Shown here one piece after another: positions 1-8,168 of a stretch of DNA of 64,000 bases; the first letter of the stretch is position 1, and each line of letters starts with the position of its first letter. This stretch comes from Sphingobium sp. CR2-8. GTDB lineage: Bacteria > Pseudomonadota > Alphaproteobacteria > Sphingomonadales > Sphingomonadaceae. The position numbers and the translations under genes are program-made. The stretch spans positions 312,501-376,500 of the forward strand of contig NZ_JAYKZY010000002.1 of the NCBI RefSeq assembly GCF_035818615.1, given 5' to 3'. The notes below the pieces were generated by a model. It saw only the letters and a program-made list of their open reading frames with translations. It ran no database searches and was not told the DNA's origin.

Positions 1-17
1 CGGACGGATGCCGAATC

Positions 18-548
18 TTATTTCTGCTTCATCGCCTGCACCGCCGCCAATGTGCTCTTCACATGTTCGGCATAGTTCATTTCGCTATGGACGAAGGCGA
101 CGCGGCCCGACGGCGCGATGACATAGGAGGTACGGTCGGTCATGCCCGGTCGCATCTTGAGCGCCACGTCATAGCCCGACACGATGGCCGGCCCCGCCGA
201 TGCGACGGCGAACTTGCCCGCGCATTCCTTGGTCGAAAAGGCGACGAGATCATCCACCGAATCGGCCGACATGCCGATGACGGTTGCGCCCGCCGCCTTG
301 AACTTGTCGATATTTTCCGCGAACTCGCGCGCTTCGGCCGAACAGCCCGGCGTGAACGCCTTGGGGAAGAAATACAGCACCACCGGTCCGCGCTTCAACT
401 GATGCGACAGGGTCAGTGTGAAGGTCTTGCCCGCCTGCGCGCCGCGCGTGGTGAAGTCGGGCGCCTTCGTCCCGATCGCAAGCGCGGCCATGGCGCCGCT
501 GGAGCTGAGGGCGACGGCAGCGGCGAGGAGGAGAGACAGACGCTTCAT
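18..548 (-). CDS. Secreted peroxiredoxin (AhpC/TSA, BCP-like)
   Basis: Predicted thiol peroxidase that reduces hydroperoxides, here exported. The 176-residue product begins with a signal peptide of about 21 residues ending GAMA. The peroxidatic cysteine is C69 in PKAFTPGC, which fits the family pattern PxxxTxxC. Many BCP proteins carry a resolving cysteine five residues later; here that region reads CSAEAR, so it is missing. C109 (KECAGKF) is the only other cysteine after the signal region and could resolve C69. The gene diverges from the lipoprotein gene at 733 and looks monocistronic. The family is clear; periplasmic location is inferred from the leader. Confidence 0.9.
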   Translation of the reverse strand: MKRLSLLLAAAVALSSSGAMAALAIGTKAPDFTTRGAQAGKTFTLTLSHQLKRGPVVLYFFPKAFTPGCSAEAREFAENIDKFKAAGATVIGMSADSVDDLVAFSTKECAGKFAVASAGPAIVSGYDVALKMRPGMTDRTSYVIAPSGRVAFVHSEMNYAEHVKSTLAAVQAMKQK

Positions 549-732
549 GGATCATTTCCTTAAGTCGGACTGTAATGGCCGGGACAGCGTCCCATTCTGG
601 TCTGGTGATGATCGCGATAGGGGCGGCGCGCAAGTGGGCCGATAGGGAATCGGGGGCGACCGGCGAAAATTCTCATGGAGCGGATACGTATCGCGGATGG
701 GAACCGGCGCGGGGCTGGCCGGTTCCTTCCCC

Positions 733-1245
733 ATGCAACGGCTGTCCCCCATCCTGCTGATCGCGCCCCTGCTGCTGGCCGCCGGATGCCAACAGGCGCC
801 GGACAACAGCAGCGGCCAGCCCGGCGTGGTCGCCAATATCATGGACCAGACCCTGCCGAACGTCGAGGACGCCCCGCCGCCCGCCAACGCCATCACCCCG
901 GTAGAAGCGTCGCCGAAGATCGAGACGCCGTCGCCCCCCGCCGACAGTTCGGCCGGACCGATCCCCGCCGCCATGCAGGGGCGCTGGACCGGCGCGGCCG
1001 ACCGATGCGGCGATCGCGGCGCGGATCTGGAACTGACGGTCGCGCCCGACCGGTTGCTGTTTCACGAAAGCGTGGGGACGGTGAAGACGGTGACGCAGGA
1101 TCAGGATGGGCGCGCCGTCGTGGAGGCGGCCTTCACTGGCGAGGGGCAAAGCTGGACCCGCACGCTGGCGCTGCGGACGTCGAAGGACGGTAAGGCGTTG
1201 ACCATCGTCAATGATGGTGCGGCGGTGACACGCAAACGCTGCTAG
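733..1245 (+). CDS. Putative lipoprotein, unknown function
   Basis: A 170-residue lipoprotein of unknown role. I start it at the ATG that puts a lipoprotein signal at the N-terminus: a basic start, a hydrophobic run and lipobox LAAGC with C19 as the lipidated cysteine. An upstream in-frame ATG at 697 would bury the signal. The mature part has a Pro/Ala-rich linker, about residues 25-75, and then a compact domain with [14 protein letters not shown] and [15 protein letters not shown]. That layout resembles small sphingomonad lipoproteins that weigh ligand against a baseline, but I cannot name a family. A conserved final cysteine (KRC) could pair with C of DRCG. Confidence 0.75.
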   Translation: MQRLSPILLIAPLLLAAGCQQAPDNSSGQPGVVANIMDQTLPNVEDAPPPANAITPVEASPKIETPSPPADSSAGPIPAAMQGRWTGAADRCGDRGADLELTVAPDRLLFHESVGTVKTVTQDQDGRAVVEAAFTGEGQSWTRTLALRTSKDGKALTIVNDGAAVTRKRC

Positions 1246-1246
1246 A

Positions 1247-1290
1247 GCATTTTCGAAGCAGACGGAATCGTCTGCTGACTCGGAAAATGC
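1247..1290. repeat. Palindromic repeat, family A copy 1
   Basis: Nested palindrome directly after the lipoprotein gene. The outer arms are GCATTTTC (1247-1254) and GAAAATGC (1283-1290). The inner arms are GCAGACG (1258-1264) and CGTCTGC (1269-1275) around a GAAT loop. A related element lies at 52495-52550; both share a GAYGGAA..TCTG core. It may also act as a terminator for the lipoprotein gene, though there is no T-tract. Confidence 0.7.
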
Positions 1291-1348
1291 GAAAAACCAA
1301 AGATACGCCACCCTTTCCCCTGCGCATACTCCCCGCTACAGCCACGCG

Positions 1349-2419
1349 ATGATCGGCCGCCTGACCTTGAGCGATTTCCGCAACCATGCGGACGCGCTGA
1401 TCCTGCCCGATCACAGCTTCATCCTGCTGACCGGCGACAATGGCGCGGGCAAGACCAATATATTGGAAGCGGTGTCGATGCTCGCCCCGGGCAGGGGGCT
1501 GCGCGGTGCGGCGCTGTCCGCCATGGCGCGGCAGGATGGGGCGGGCGGCTTCGGCGTCGCGGCGGAGGTCGATGGCGTGGTGCTGGGCACCGGGGTCGCG
1601 GCCGCCAGTCCGGACCGGCGGCAGGTGCGGATCGGCGGCGTCGCATCATCCGCCAATGCGCTGGCCGACCATCTGGCGATCGTCTGGCTGACCCCCGCGA
1701 TGGACCGGTTGTTCCTGGACAGTCCGGGCGGGCGGCGGCGCTTCCTGGATCGGCTGACGCTGGCGTTGCATCCGGGCCATGCCGTCCACAGCGCGCGCTA
1801 TGACGCGGCGATGCGGGCGCGCAACCGGTTGCTGACCGATCCACGCCGGGCCGATCCATCCTGGCTGTCGGCGCTGGAGGCGCAGATGGGCGAGCATGGC
1901 ACGGCACTGGCGCGCGCGCGCAGCGATCTGGTGACGCGGCTCAACGCCGTGCTGGCCGATCAGCCTGATGCCCCCTTCGCCCGCCCGCTGATTGCCATCG
2001 ACGGCGAAGAGGCGAGCGACGAACCCTGGGCATGGCGGTTGGCGCGCGACCGGCGACGCGATGCGGCGGCGGGCCGGACATTGAGCGGGCCGCATCGTCA
2101 CGACATGGCTGTCACGCATGTCGCCAAGGGGCAGCCCGCCGCGCTCTGCTCCACCGGCGAGCAGAAGGCGCTGCTGCTGTCGATCCTGCTCGCCCACGCC
2201 GCGCTGGTTGCGGCCGACCGCGGCCAGCCGCCTGTCCTGCTGCTCGACGAAGTGGCGGCGCATCTCGACCCGCTGCGGCGCGCCGCGCTGTTCGAGCGAT
2301 TGCGCGCCACCGGGGGGCAGGTATGGATGACGGGTACGGAATCCAGTCTTTTCAACGATCTGGATAGTGCCACACGATTGACCGTAACCGCTGGTCATGT
2401 GTTTCGTTCCGCAACATAA
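1349..2419 (+). CDS. recF: DNA replication and repair protein RecF
   Basis: SMC-like ATPase that loads RecA at gapped DNA together with RecO and RecR; cytoplasmic. The 356-residue product has Walker A GDNGAGKT at residues 29-36, an ABC-type signature in [12 protein letters not shown] near residue 268, and Walker [14 protein letters not shown] near 295. Length is normal for the family. The start [13 protein letters not shown] is the usual RecF N-terminus. In many bacteria recF follows dnaN in one operon; here dnaN is about 9.4 kb downstream with unrelated genes between, and gyrB is not in the window. That separation is common in alphaproteobacteria. Confidence 0.97.
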   Translation: MIGRLTLSDFRNHADALILPDHSFILLTGDNGAGKTNILEAVSMLAPGRGLRGAALSAMARQDGAGGFGVAAEVDGVVLGTGVAAASPDRRQVRIGGVASSANALADHLAIVWLTPAMDRLFLDSPGGRRRFLDRLTLALHPGHAVHSARYDAAMRARNRLLTDPRRADPSWLSALEAQMGEHGTALARARSDLVTRLNAVLADQPDAPFARPLIAIDGEEASDEPWAWRLARDRRRDAAAGRTLSGPHRHDMAVTHVAKGQPAALCSTGEQKALLLSILLAHAALVAADRGQPPVLLLDEVAAHLDPLRRAALFERLRATGGQVWMTGTESSLFNDLDSATRLTVTAGHVFRSAT

Positions 2420-2527
2420 CGCATCGGCGAAACGACTCGTCGACGCGCGCTTGTCCATTCGTCCGCGCTCTGCCCTAAGACCGATATCGGGGTTCAAGCC
2501 TACAAGCTAAGTCGGGGTCGCAATCGC

Positions 2528-3061
2528 ATGATCGTTGGTTTTCGCGCGTTTTTCGCGGCGTCTATTCTTGCGCTTTCGACTTTCTTCGCTGTTCCCGCGA
2601 CCGCCGGTACGCTCCAGTGCGCACCCTTCGCCCGTCAGGTTTCCGGTATCGACATCCATGGCAACGCCAACACTTGGTGGGGTCAGGCCGATGGCCGCTA
2701 TGATCGTGGCCATGAACCGCGCGTCGGCGCCGTCCTGGCCTTTGCCGCCAGCCGGTCGATGCCGGTGGGCCATGTCGCCATGGTCAGCAAGGTGCTGAGC
2801 GGCCGCGAAGTGCTGCTGACCCATGCCAACTGGTCCTATCGCGGCGGTATCGAGCGCAATGTGCGCGCGATCGACGTGTCGGCCAACAACGACTGGACCG
2901 ATGTGCGGGTATGGTATGGCCCGATCGGCGACCTCGGCCTCCGCTCCAACCCGGCGCGCGGCTTCATCTATGCGCAGGCGCCCAAGAGCGTCGATCAGCC
3001 GGTGCAGATCGCGTCGGCCGACACCGCCACCGGCGGCGCGGCGATCCACGCCGCTTTCTGA
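2528..3061 (+). CDS. Secreted CHAP-domain amidase-like protein 1
   Basis: A 177-residue exported protein with a CHAP (cysteine/histidine amidohydrolase/peptidase) domain, a family that cuts peptidoglycan peptides. A signal peptide covers about residues 1-26 (ends ATAG). The candidate nucleophile is C31 in LQCAPFAR, and the paired histidine is H82 in PVGHVAMVS. THANW at residues 98-102 is another family landmark. The first of two tandem paralogues; the next begins at 3207 and is about half identical by eye over the domain. The 145-base gap contains no obvious terminator, so they may share a transcript. Substrate is inferred only from the fold. Confidence 0.85.
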   Translation: MIVGFRAFFAASILALSTFFAVPATAGTLQCAPFARQVSGIDIHGNANTWWGQADGRYDRGHEPRVGAVLAFAASRSMPVGHVAMVSKVLSGREVLLTHANWSYRGGIERNVRAIDVSANNDWTDVRVWYGPIGDLGLRSNPARGFIYAQAPKSVDQPVQIASADTATGGAAIHAAF

Positions 3062-3206
3062 CGCGATTGGAAAGGGTGGCGCGGACGGCGCGACCTTGGC
3101 TGTTTTCCAACCCCTTACATCCCTGATCGCCGGTTAACGCATTTTCAAAGAATGACGGCCTAGGGTCGCACCCGGTGGGGCGATTCTTGGTTTCGGGATC
3201 GCATAG

Positions 3207-3974
3207 ATGTTTCGAACGATATGCTGGACGGCGGCGCTGCTGCTGTCCGGTCTGGCGGCTGCGCCCTCCTGGGGATCGGCGGTGCTGCAATGCGTGCCCT
3301 ACGCCCGCACGGTGTCGGGCGTGACGATCAGGGGCGACGCGTTCACCTGGTGGGATCAGGCGAACGGTCAGTATAAAAGGGGCACCAAGCCTAAAAAGGG
3401 CGCGGTGCTCGCGTTCCGGCCCAATGGTCCGATGGTGTTGGGCCATGTCGCGGTTATCAGCAAGGTGCTGGACGACCGGCGCGTGTTGATCCGGCATGCC
3501 AATTGGTCGGTGCCCGGCGCGATCGAGGAAGATGTGCTGGCGATCGACGTGTCGGACGCGGGCGACTGGAGCCAGGTGCGCGTGTGGCACAGCCCGACGG
3601 GCCAGATGGGCGCGCGGATCAACCCGACCTATGGTTTCATCTATCCCGCCAAGGCGAAGCTGCACGACTTCACCCCCGACCCGACATTGGGCGCGAGCGT
3701 GCGGTTCGCGAAGGTCGATGCGGATATGTGGGACGCGCTGGCGATGCCCCGGATGCCAAGCCAGCCGAGCGTGGTGCAAACGCCCTACAGCCCTGTCGAT
3801 GCGCGCGCCGTGCAAGTCGCGCAAGCCAGGCCCGTGCCATCCAAATCGTCGCGCAGGGCCGCGCCCCGTCTGGAGGCCGATCCCTTCGTCGTCGAATATG
3901 CCGACGCCACGCCATCGCAACGTACGCTGAGCGCGATCATCGCCGATGTGCGGCGCGAAGCCGTCATGAACTGA
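3207..3974 (+). CDS. Secreted CHAP-domain amidase-like protein 2
   Basis: Paralogue of the preceding gene: 255 residues with a signal peptide (about 1-24), candidate nucleophile C29 in LQCVPYAR, histidine H80 in VLGHVAVIS and HANW at 97-100. It differs by a C-terminal tail of about 90 residues, rich in Pro, Gln, Ala and Val, including a short basic patch SKSSRRAAPR. The tail has no recognisable domain and may tether the enzyme or bind the wall. Peptidoglycan hydrolysis is the expected activity from the family. A strong bidirectional terminator follows at 3978-4002. Confidence 0.85.
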   Translation: MFRTICWTAALLLSGLAAAPSWGSAVLQCVPYARTVSGVTIRGDAFTWWDQANGQYKRGTKPKKGAVLAFRPNGPMVLGHVAVISKVLDDRRVLIRHANWSVPGAIEEDVLAIDVSDAGDWSQVRVWHSPTGQMGARINPTYGFIYPAKAKLHDFTPDPTLGASVRFAKVDADMWDALAMPRMPSQPSVVQTPYSPVDARAVQVAQARPVPSKSSRRAAPRLEADPFVVEYADATPSQRTLSAIIADVRREAVMN

Positions 3975-3977
3975 CAA

Positions 3978-4002
3978 AAAGGGCGCCTGGTGAGCGCCCT
4001 TT
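3978..4002. terminator. Bidirectional intrinsic terminator
   Basis: Perfect 9-bp stem AAAGGGCGC (3978-3986) with GCGCCCTTT (3994-4002) and a 7-base loop. An A-tract before the stem gives a T-tract on the minus strand, so it can stop both the CHAP gene and the convergent DUF3297 gene. Confidence 0.85.
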
Positions 4003-4008
4003 CCATGC

Positions 4009-4314
4009 TTATTCGGCGTCGCTCGCCTTATCTTCGGCTGCCTTGTCTTCGGCAGGCTTGTCTTCCGCGCTTTCGGCCGGATTTTCGAACCAAGCCTCCA
4101 CCTCGCCGTTCAGCTTGATCGTCAGCGGATTGCCATGGCGGTCGCGGCTCTTGCCCGCGGCGACGCGAATCCAGCCTTCCGAGATATTATATTCCTCGAC
4201 ATCCTTGCGCTCGCGGCCCTTGAACCGGATGCCGATACCGCGTTGGAGCACCTCCATGTCGAAATGGGGGCTGCGCGGATTGGTGGACAGGTGGTCGGGG
4301 GGCGTATCGCTCAT
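4009..4314 (-). CDS. DUF3297 family protein
   Basis: A 101-residue soluble protein of the DUF3297 family, whose function is unknown. The conserved core is visible: LSTNPRSPHFD, then GIGIRFKGRERKDVEEYNIS, then GWIRVAAGKSRDRHGNP and LTIKLNGEVEAWF. The last 20 or so residues are a low-complexity acidic run of Glu, Asp, Lys and Ala (AEDKPAEDKAAEDK). There is no signal or membrane segment. It lies downstream of the protease gene in the same direction, 54 bases away, and is followed by a terminator. Family assignment is good; any role is unknown. Confidence 0.85.
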   Translation of the reverse strand: MSDTPPDHLSTNPRSPHFDMEVLQRGIGIRFKGRERKDVEEYNISEGWIRVAAGKSRDRHGNPLTIKLNGEVEAWFENPAESAEDKPAEDKAAEDKASDAE

Positions 4315-4368
4315 GGGGCATATTCCTTGAAAAGTTGCGCTGCGCCTAGCGTCTGAGCCTATATTGCG

Positions 4369-5214
4369 TCAACCACCGCGCTTTTCATCGACGTCGCAGA
4401 AGATACGGCGGATCACCCCTTCGTCCAGCCAGGTGGCAAAGCGGCTTTCCGCGTCGGCCAGGTCCGCGAAGGGATAGGCGACCGGGCTTTCGTCCACCGC
4501 GCCGCTGGCCGCCATCAATCGCATGACGGCATCGGGCGCGGTGGTCAGGATGCGGCCGCGCCGGTCGGTCGACGCGCTGTTGATGCCCACGACATGGCCG
4601 TCCTCGGCAAAGACGGGGCCGCCGCTGATGCCCGACAATGTGCCGTCGCCCGACGGGATGCGCCCTTTTTCGGCCCAGGCCAGCACCGGCTGCGTCAGGC
4701 CGCTCCGCCCGCGCCGGGCGCTGGCTTCGCCGATCAGTTCGGACATGACCAGCATCGGCTCGCCCGTGGGAAAGCCCATATGATAGCCCGGCGTGCCCGG
4801 TTGCGGCATGCGGTCGGACAGGGGCAGGGCGGCGTCGCTCGGCAGACCGTCGCGCACCAGCGCCGCGTCCGCCTCCCGGCTTTCGATCAGGCGCGACACC
4901 GGCCGGGCGAAGCGGCCATCCTCCAGTCCCACCCGCGTGCAGCCATGGGTGACATGCTGCGCCGTCAGCCATGCGCCGTCGCGATCGACGGCAAAGGCGG
5001 TGCCCATCGAATCGGCCGGGCGATCCGGCCCATCCTCGATCACGAACTGCTCGTCGCTCCAGCCTGGCGTCGGGCGGCGGGGCGATCGCGGGTCGAACTG
5101 CTCGATCTCCAGTCGTGGCGGCGTGACATCCTGCCCGAACCAGGCGACCAGCAACAGGCCGCCCAATAGGAAGGGCAGGCATCCGCAACCGCCACGGCCC
5201 TTTTTGCCGCGCAT
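4369..5214 (-). CDS. Membrane-anchored trypsin-like serine protease
   Basis: A 281-residue S1-type protease. One N-terminal membrane segment (about residues 13-28) follows a basic, Cys-containing start (KKGRGGCGC), so the domain faces the periplasm. The catalytic triad is readable: H87 in LTAQHVTHGC, D116 in READAALV and S197 in GISGGPVF. The protein resembles the protease part of DegP/HtrA proteins but has no PDZ domain. The gene starts 5 bases after the stop of the DUF350 membrane-protein gene, so the two are almost certainly co-transcribed and may act together. Substrate unknown. Confidence 0.88.
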   Translation of the reverse strand: MRGKKGRGGCGCLPFLLGGLLLVAWFGQDVTPPRLEIEQFDPRSPRRPTPGWSDEQFVIEDGPDRPADSMGTAFAVDRDGAWLTAQHVTHGCTRVGLEDGRFARPVSRLIESREADAALVRDGLPSDAALPLSDRMPQPGTPGYHMGFPTGEPMLVMSELIGEASARRGRSGLTQPVLAWAEKGRIPSGDGTLSGISGGPVFAEDGHVVGINSASTDRRGRILTTAPDAVMRLMAASGAVDESPVAYPFADLADAESRFATWLDEGVIRRIFCDVDEKRGG

Positions 5215-5218
5215 GGCG

Positions 5219-5641
5219 TCAGCCCGCCACCGCGGCGGCGGTCAGGCAGGCGATCGCGGCCTTCATCATCGCCAGGAAGATCGCGGCCGATCGTTCGTTC
5301 GCCTCTATTCGTGCGGACAGGGTGCCCAGCAGGAAATCGACCAGGCGGAAGGCGACGAGTTGCAGCACCAGCGTGACGCTGCCCCAGATGACGATGTCCC
5401 AGACGTTGATCGATCCGGCCAGGCAGAATGCCAGCGGCACCGCCAACCCGATCGCCGCGCCGCCCAGCGATATGGCGGCGGATTCGTTGCCGCCCCGGAT
5501 CAGGGCGAACTCGTCATGCGGGGTGATCCACATATAGATGCCGAGCGCCACCATCCAGACCAAGGTCGCGCTGCCCAAGTGCAGCAGCAGGATCGGCAGG
5601 CCCGACAGGAGGCTCTGGATAACGGGCATGGGATCGGTCAT
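5219..5641 (-). CDS. DUF350 family membrane protein
   Basis: A 140-residue integral membrane protein of the DUF350 (YjfL-like) family, with four hydrophobic helices: two in the first 50 residues, one around LGGAAIGLAVPLAFCLAG and one at WGSVTLVLQLVAF, with a weaker C-terminal one. Two DUF350-type halves are usual in the family. I choose the ATG at 5641 (MTDPMPVIQ) rather than the TTG six codons upstream. Function is unknown. It is first in a two-gene unit with the serine protease, separated by 5 bases. Confidence 0.8.
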   Translation of the reverse strand: MTDPMPVIQSLLSGLPILLLHLGSATLVWMVALGIYMWITPHDEFALIRGGNESAAISLGGAAIGLAVPLAFCLAGSINVWDIVIWGSVTLVLQLVAFRLVDFLLGTLSARIEANERSAAIFLAMMKAAIACLTAAAVAG

Positions 5642-5659
5642 GCCCCAGAAATGCCGCAA

Positions 5660-5686
5660 CCCGCCCCATGGTTCATTCGGGGCGGG
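5660..5686 (-). terminator. Hairpin terminator of the Arg-rich gene
   Basis: Perfect 8-bp stem CCCGCCCC (5660-5667) and GGGGCGGG (5679-5686) with an 11-base loop. It lies just after the stop of the small secreted-protein gene at 5707 and just before the DUF350 gene. There is no clear T-tract, so termination strength is uncertain. Confidence 0.6.
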
Positions 5687-5706
5687 CTACGGGTGAAATA
5701 AAGGCG

Positions 5707-6003
5707 TCAGCGGCAGATGCGCACGCGCACGTCGCGGTCGCGATAATGGTCGTAGCGCCATTCATTCCAGCAGCGAGTGCGATAGGCCTGGCGGTAATGG
5801 CCGCGCGGCCCGCGCCAGTCGCGCCGGTCGCCGCGCCAGTGACGGCGATCGTCCCAGCGCCGGTGGTCGCGCCGGTCCCAGCGATCATGGCGATCGCCAC
5901 GCCAGCCCGATCCATAATATTGCGCCTGGGCCGGGACAGCCATGGCGCCAAGGCCGGTGACGGCCAGGCTGAGCGCCGCCGCGCCCTTCCAAAACAGGTT
6001 CAT
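5707..6003 (-). CDS. Small secreted Arg/Asp/Trp-rich protein
   Basis: A 98-residue exported protein with a clear signal peptide (MNLFWKGAAALSLAVTG...AQA, about 28 residues). The mature part is dominated by Arg, Asp, His and Trp (repeats like RWDRR, HRRWDD, DRRDW) and ends CWNEWRYDHYRDRDVRVRIC, where the two cysteines may pair. It resembles the low-complexity half of RcnB-like proteins at 26.1 and 27.6 kb but lacks their C-terminal domain. The start at 6003 has a good ribosome site (GAGGAGAAGAG). An upstream inverted repeat at 6071-6109 resembles elements before the RcnB-like genes. Function unknown; metal or polyanion binding is conceivable. Confidence 0.75.
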   Translation of the reverse strand: MNLFWKGAAALSLAVTGLGAMAVPAQAQYYGSGWRGDRHDRWDRRDHRRWDDRRHWRGDRRDWRGPRGHYRQAYRTRCWNEWRYDHYRDRDVRVRICR

Positions 6004-6070
6004 CTCTCTTCTCCTCACAGTTCCCGCCCATGAGGGCTGGGAGCATGATCGGGAGAATGGACTTGGCCGA

Positions 6071-6109
6071 CTGAACCGTCCGCGAATGAATATGTCAGCG
6101 ACGGTTCAG
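6071..6109. promoter_or_regulatory. Inverted repeat CTGAACCGTC / GACGGTTCAG
   Basis: Perfect 10-bp arms (6071-6080 and 6100-6109) with a 19-base spacer, 68 bases before the start of the small secreted-protein gene. In the sense of that gene it ends with GTTCAG, followed nine bases later by CCATTC. A similar block precedes the RcnB-like gene at 26617. It could alternatively be a weak terminator for cfa, which ends 40 bases away. Confidence 0.5.
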
Positions 6110-6148
6110 CCTGGAACGACGGACGGACGGCCCGTCAGGCCGAATGGT

Positions 6149-7390
6149 TCACCGTCCCCGCAGCGCGGCTTCGGCTTCCTGCATATAGTCGCGGGTGATG
6201 GGCAGGGTGCGACGGTCGCGCGCATATTGGATTTGGAAATTGACCATGCCGCCATGTTCGAACACGGTTGCCGCGCCCGCCAGGTAGAAGGTCCACAGAC
6301 GAAAGAAACGTTCGTCATAAAGGGCGACGATGTCGGCCTTGTGCGCCATGGTCCGCTTATACCATTCGCGCAGCGTCAGGCCGTAATGGACGCGTAGCAC
6401 CTCCACGTCGGTCACCATCAATCGCGTGCCTTCGCTGCCCGCGACCATTTCCGACAAAGCGGGGATGTAGCCGCCGGGGAAGATATATTTCTGGGTGAAG
6501 GCGTCGGTGGTGCCCGGCCCGCCCATCCGGCCGATGGTGTGGATCAGCATCACGCCGTCCATGGTCAGCAGGCTGCGGCACTTGTCGTAAAATGCGCGAT
6601 AATGGGCGGTGCCGACATGTTCGAACATGCCCACCGACACGATCCGGTCGAACGGTCCCTGCATGTCGCGATAGTCGATCAGTTCGAAACGGACATGGTC
6701 GGCGACGCCCGCATCCACGGCGCGCTGCCGTGCGACCTTGAGCTGTTCTTCCGACAGGGTGATGCCGGTCACGTCGACGCCGCAGGTGCGGTGCAGGTAC
6801 AGCGCCATCCCACCCCAGCCGCAACCGATGTCCAGCACCTTCATGCCGGGTTTCAGGTGCAGCTTGGCGGCGATATGCGCCTTCTTGTCCTCCTGCGCCT
6901 GCTCCAGGCTGATCCCGGCCTCATTGCCTATGTCGGGATAATAGGCACAGCTATATTGGCGGTCGCGATCGAGGAACAGGGCGTAGAGCGCGCCCGACAG
7001 GTCGTAATGATGGGCGACATTGGCCTTTGACCGCGCCTTGTGATTGGCGCGCCACAGCCTTTGCCGGACGCTGCCGACGCTACGCTTGAGCAGGCTCTTG
7101 CCCTCGATCGACTTGCCCTGTTCCCAGGGATTGTTGGCGCGGATCATGGACAGGAATTCCATGATGCCGCCCCCCTCGATGCCGACCCGCCCGTCGATCC
7201 AGGCTTCGGCCATCCCCAGGCGCGGGTCCTTCACGATGTCGAACGGTACCCGGCCATCCTTGAACCGCAGCGCCAGGTCGGGGAAATCAGGGTCGGCCTG
7301 CCCCACGCTGATCGTCTTGCCATTGGCATAGTGGACGGTCAGTCGGCCGCGCGTGACCAACCGCTTGAGAACCAGTTCAAACAGTTTCAT
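6149..7390 (-). CDS. cfa: Cyclopropane-fatty-acyl-phospholipid synthase
   Basis: S-adenosylmethionine-dependent enzyme that adds a methylene bridge to unsaturated phospholipid acyl chains, usually on entry into stationary phase. The 413-residue product has the family N-terminal lipid-facing domain, then the SAM motif VLDIGCGWGGMALYL near residue 195, GITLSEEQLKVARQRA, and the active-site region with SVGMFEHVG and FYDKCRSLL. The length is normal. The C-terminal signature QIQYARDRRTLPITRDYM is present. The gene stands alone on the minus strand, with the molybdoenzyme pair upstream. Confidence 0.95.
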   Translation of the reverse strand: MKLFELVLKRLVTRGRLTVHYANGKTISVGQADPDFPDLALRFKDGRVPFDIVKDPRLGMAEAWIDGRVGIEGGGIMEFLSMIRANNPWEQGKSIEGKSLLKRSVGSVRQRLWRANHKARSKANVAHHYDLSGALYALFLDRDRQYSCAYYPDIGNEAGISLEQAQEDKKAHIAAKLHLKPGMKVLDIGCGWGGMALYLHRTCGVDVTGITLSEEQLKVARQRAVDAGVADHVRFELIDYRDMQGPFDRIVSVGMFEHVGTAHYRAFYDKCRSLLTMDGVMLIHTIGRMGGPGTTDAFTQKYIFPGGYIPALSEMVAGSEGTRLMVTDVEVLRVHYGLTLREWYKRTMAHKADIVALYDERFFRLWTFYLAGAATVFEHGGMVNFQIQYARDRRTLPITRDYMQEAEAALRGR

Positions 7391-7421
7391 GTGGCTACTC
7401 TGTCATCTCGTTACGCAGGCG

Positions 7422-8168
7422 TCAAATCCCGGCATACCAGTCATAGTCGGCCCGGTCTTCCCAATAGCCGCCCTTGCCCCGGCCGATGGCGGCCAGGCTG
7501 TCGACCGCCTCTATCCCCATGAGATATTTGGCATGTTTATAACCAAGCTGCCGCTCGACGCGCAGCCGCAGCGGCGCGCCATTGGCGACGGGCAGCGGCC
7601 GGTCGTTCAGGGCAAAGGCCAGAATCGTCTGGGGGTGGAAGGCGTCGGCCAGATCGATGCTTTCATAATAGGGCAGGCCGCTGCCCATCGTGTCGGCGCA
7701 GTGGAAGACGATGTAGCGCGCCCGGCTGCGCAGCCCCGCGCCGTCCAGGATCGTCTTCAGCGGCACGCCGCGCCACTTGCCGATGGCGCTCCATCCTTCG
7801 ACGCAGTCGTGGCGGGTGATCTGTTCGCGATGGGGCAGGGCGCGCAATTGCGACAGCGAAAGCGACAGTTCCTGCGTGACGAGGCCGGTGATGCGCAGGC
7901 GCCAGTCGGCAAAGCCCCCGCGCCACAGCGCCTTATAGGCGGGCGTATTGGGATTGGCGGTGCCGTTGGCGCGAAAGACGGGGGACAGTTGGTCGGGCCG
8001 GAACTCCCGCGCCAAAGCGTTCGGCGCCATCAGGCCGCGCTGCGCCCATTTGTGGAAATTTTCAGCGGAGAAGAGCGCCTCGCGGAAGGAGTCGTTGCGC
8101 GCCAGCTGGTCGCACCCCGCCAGTGTCGCGGTCGCGCCCAGCAGCAGGGTGCGGCGGGTCAGGATCAT
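7422..8168 (-). CDS. Tat-exported molybdopterin oxidoreductase lipoprotein
   Basis: A 248-residue enzyme with the sulfite-oxidase/YedY-type Moco fold. The predicted cofactor ligand is C122 in RHDCVEGWSAIGKWRG, a typical family motif. The N-terminus MILTRRTLLLGATATLAGC combines a twin arginine (R5 R6) with a lipobox (C19), suggesting Tat export followed by lipidation. The start is fixed by a 4-base overlap with the upstream cytochrome b gene. The pair forms a membrane-bound redox module, analogous in logic to MsrPQ; however the sequence is not close enough to call methionine sulfoxide reductase. The electron donor is presumably the cytochrome b. Confidence 0.85.
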   Translation of the reverse strand: MILTRRTLLLGATATLAGCDQLARNDSFREALFSAENFHKWAQRGLMAPNALAREFRPDQLSPVFRANGTANPNTPAYKALWRGGFADWRLRITGLVTQELSLSLSQLRALPHREQITRHDCVEGWSAIGKWRGVPLKTILDGAGLRSRARYIVFHCADTMGSGLPYYESIDLADAFHPQTILAFALNDRPLPVANGAPLRLRVERQLGYKHAKYLMGIEAVDSLAAIGRGKGGYWEDRADYDWYAGI

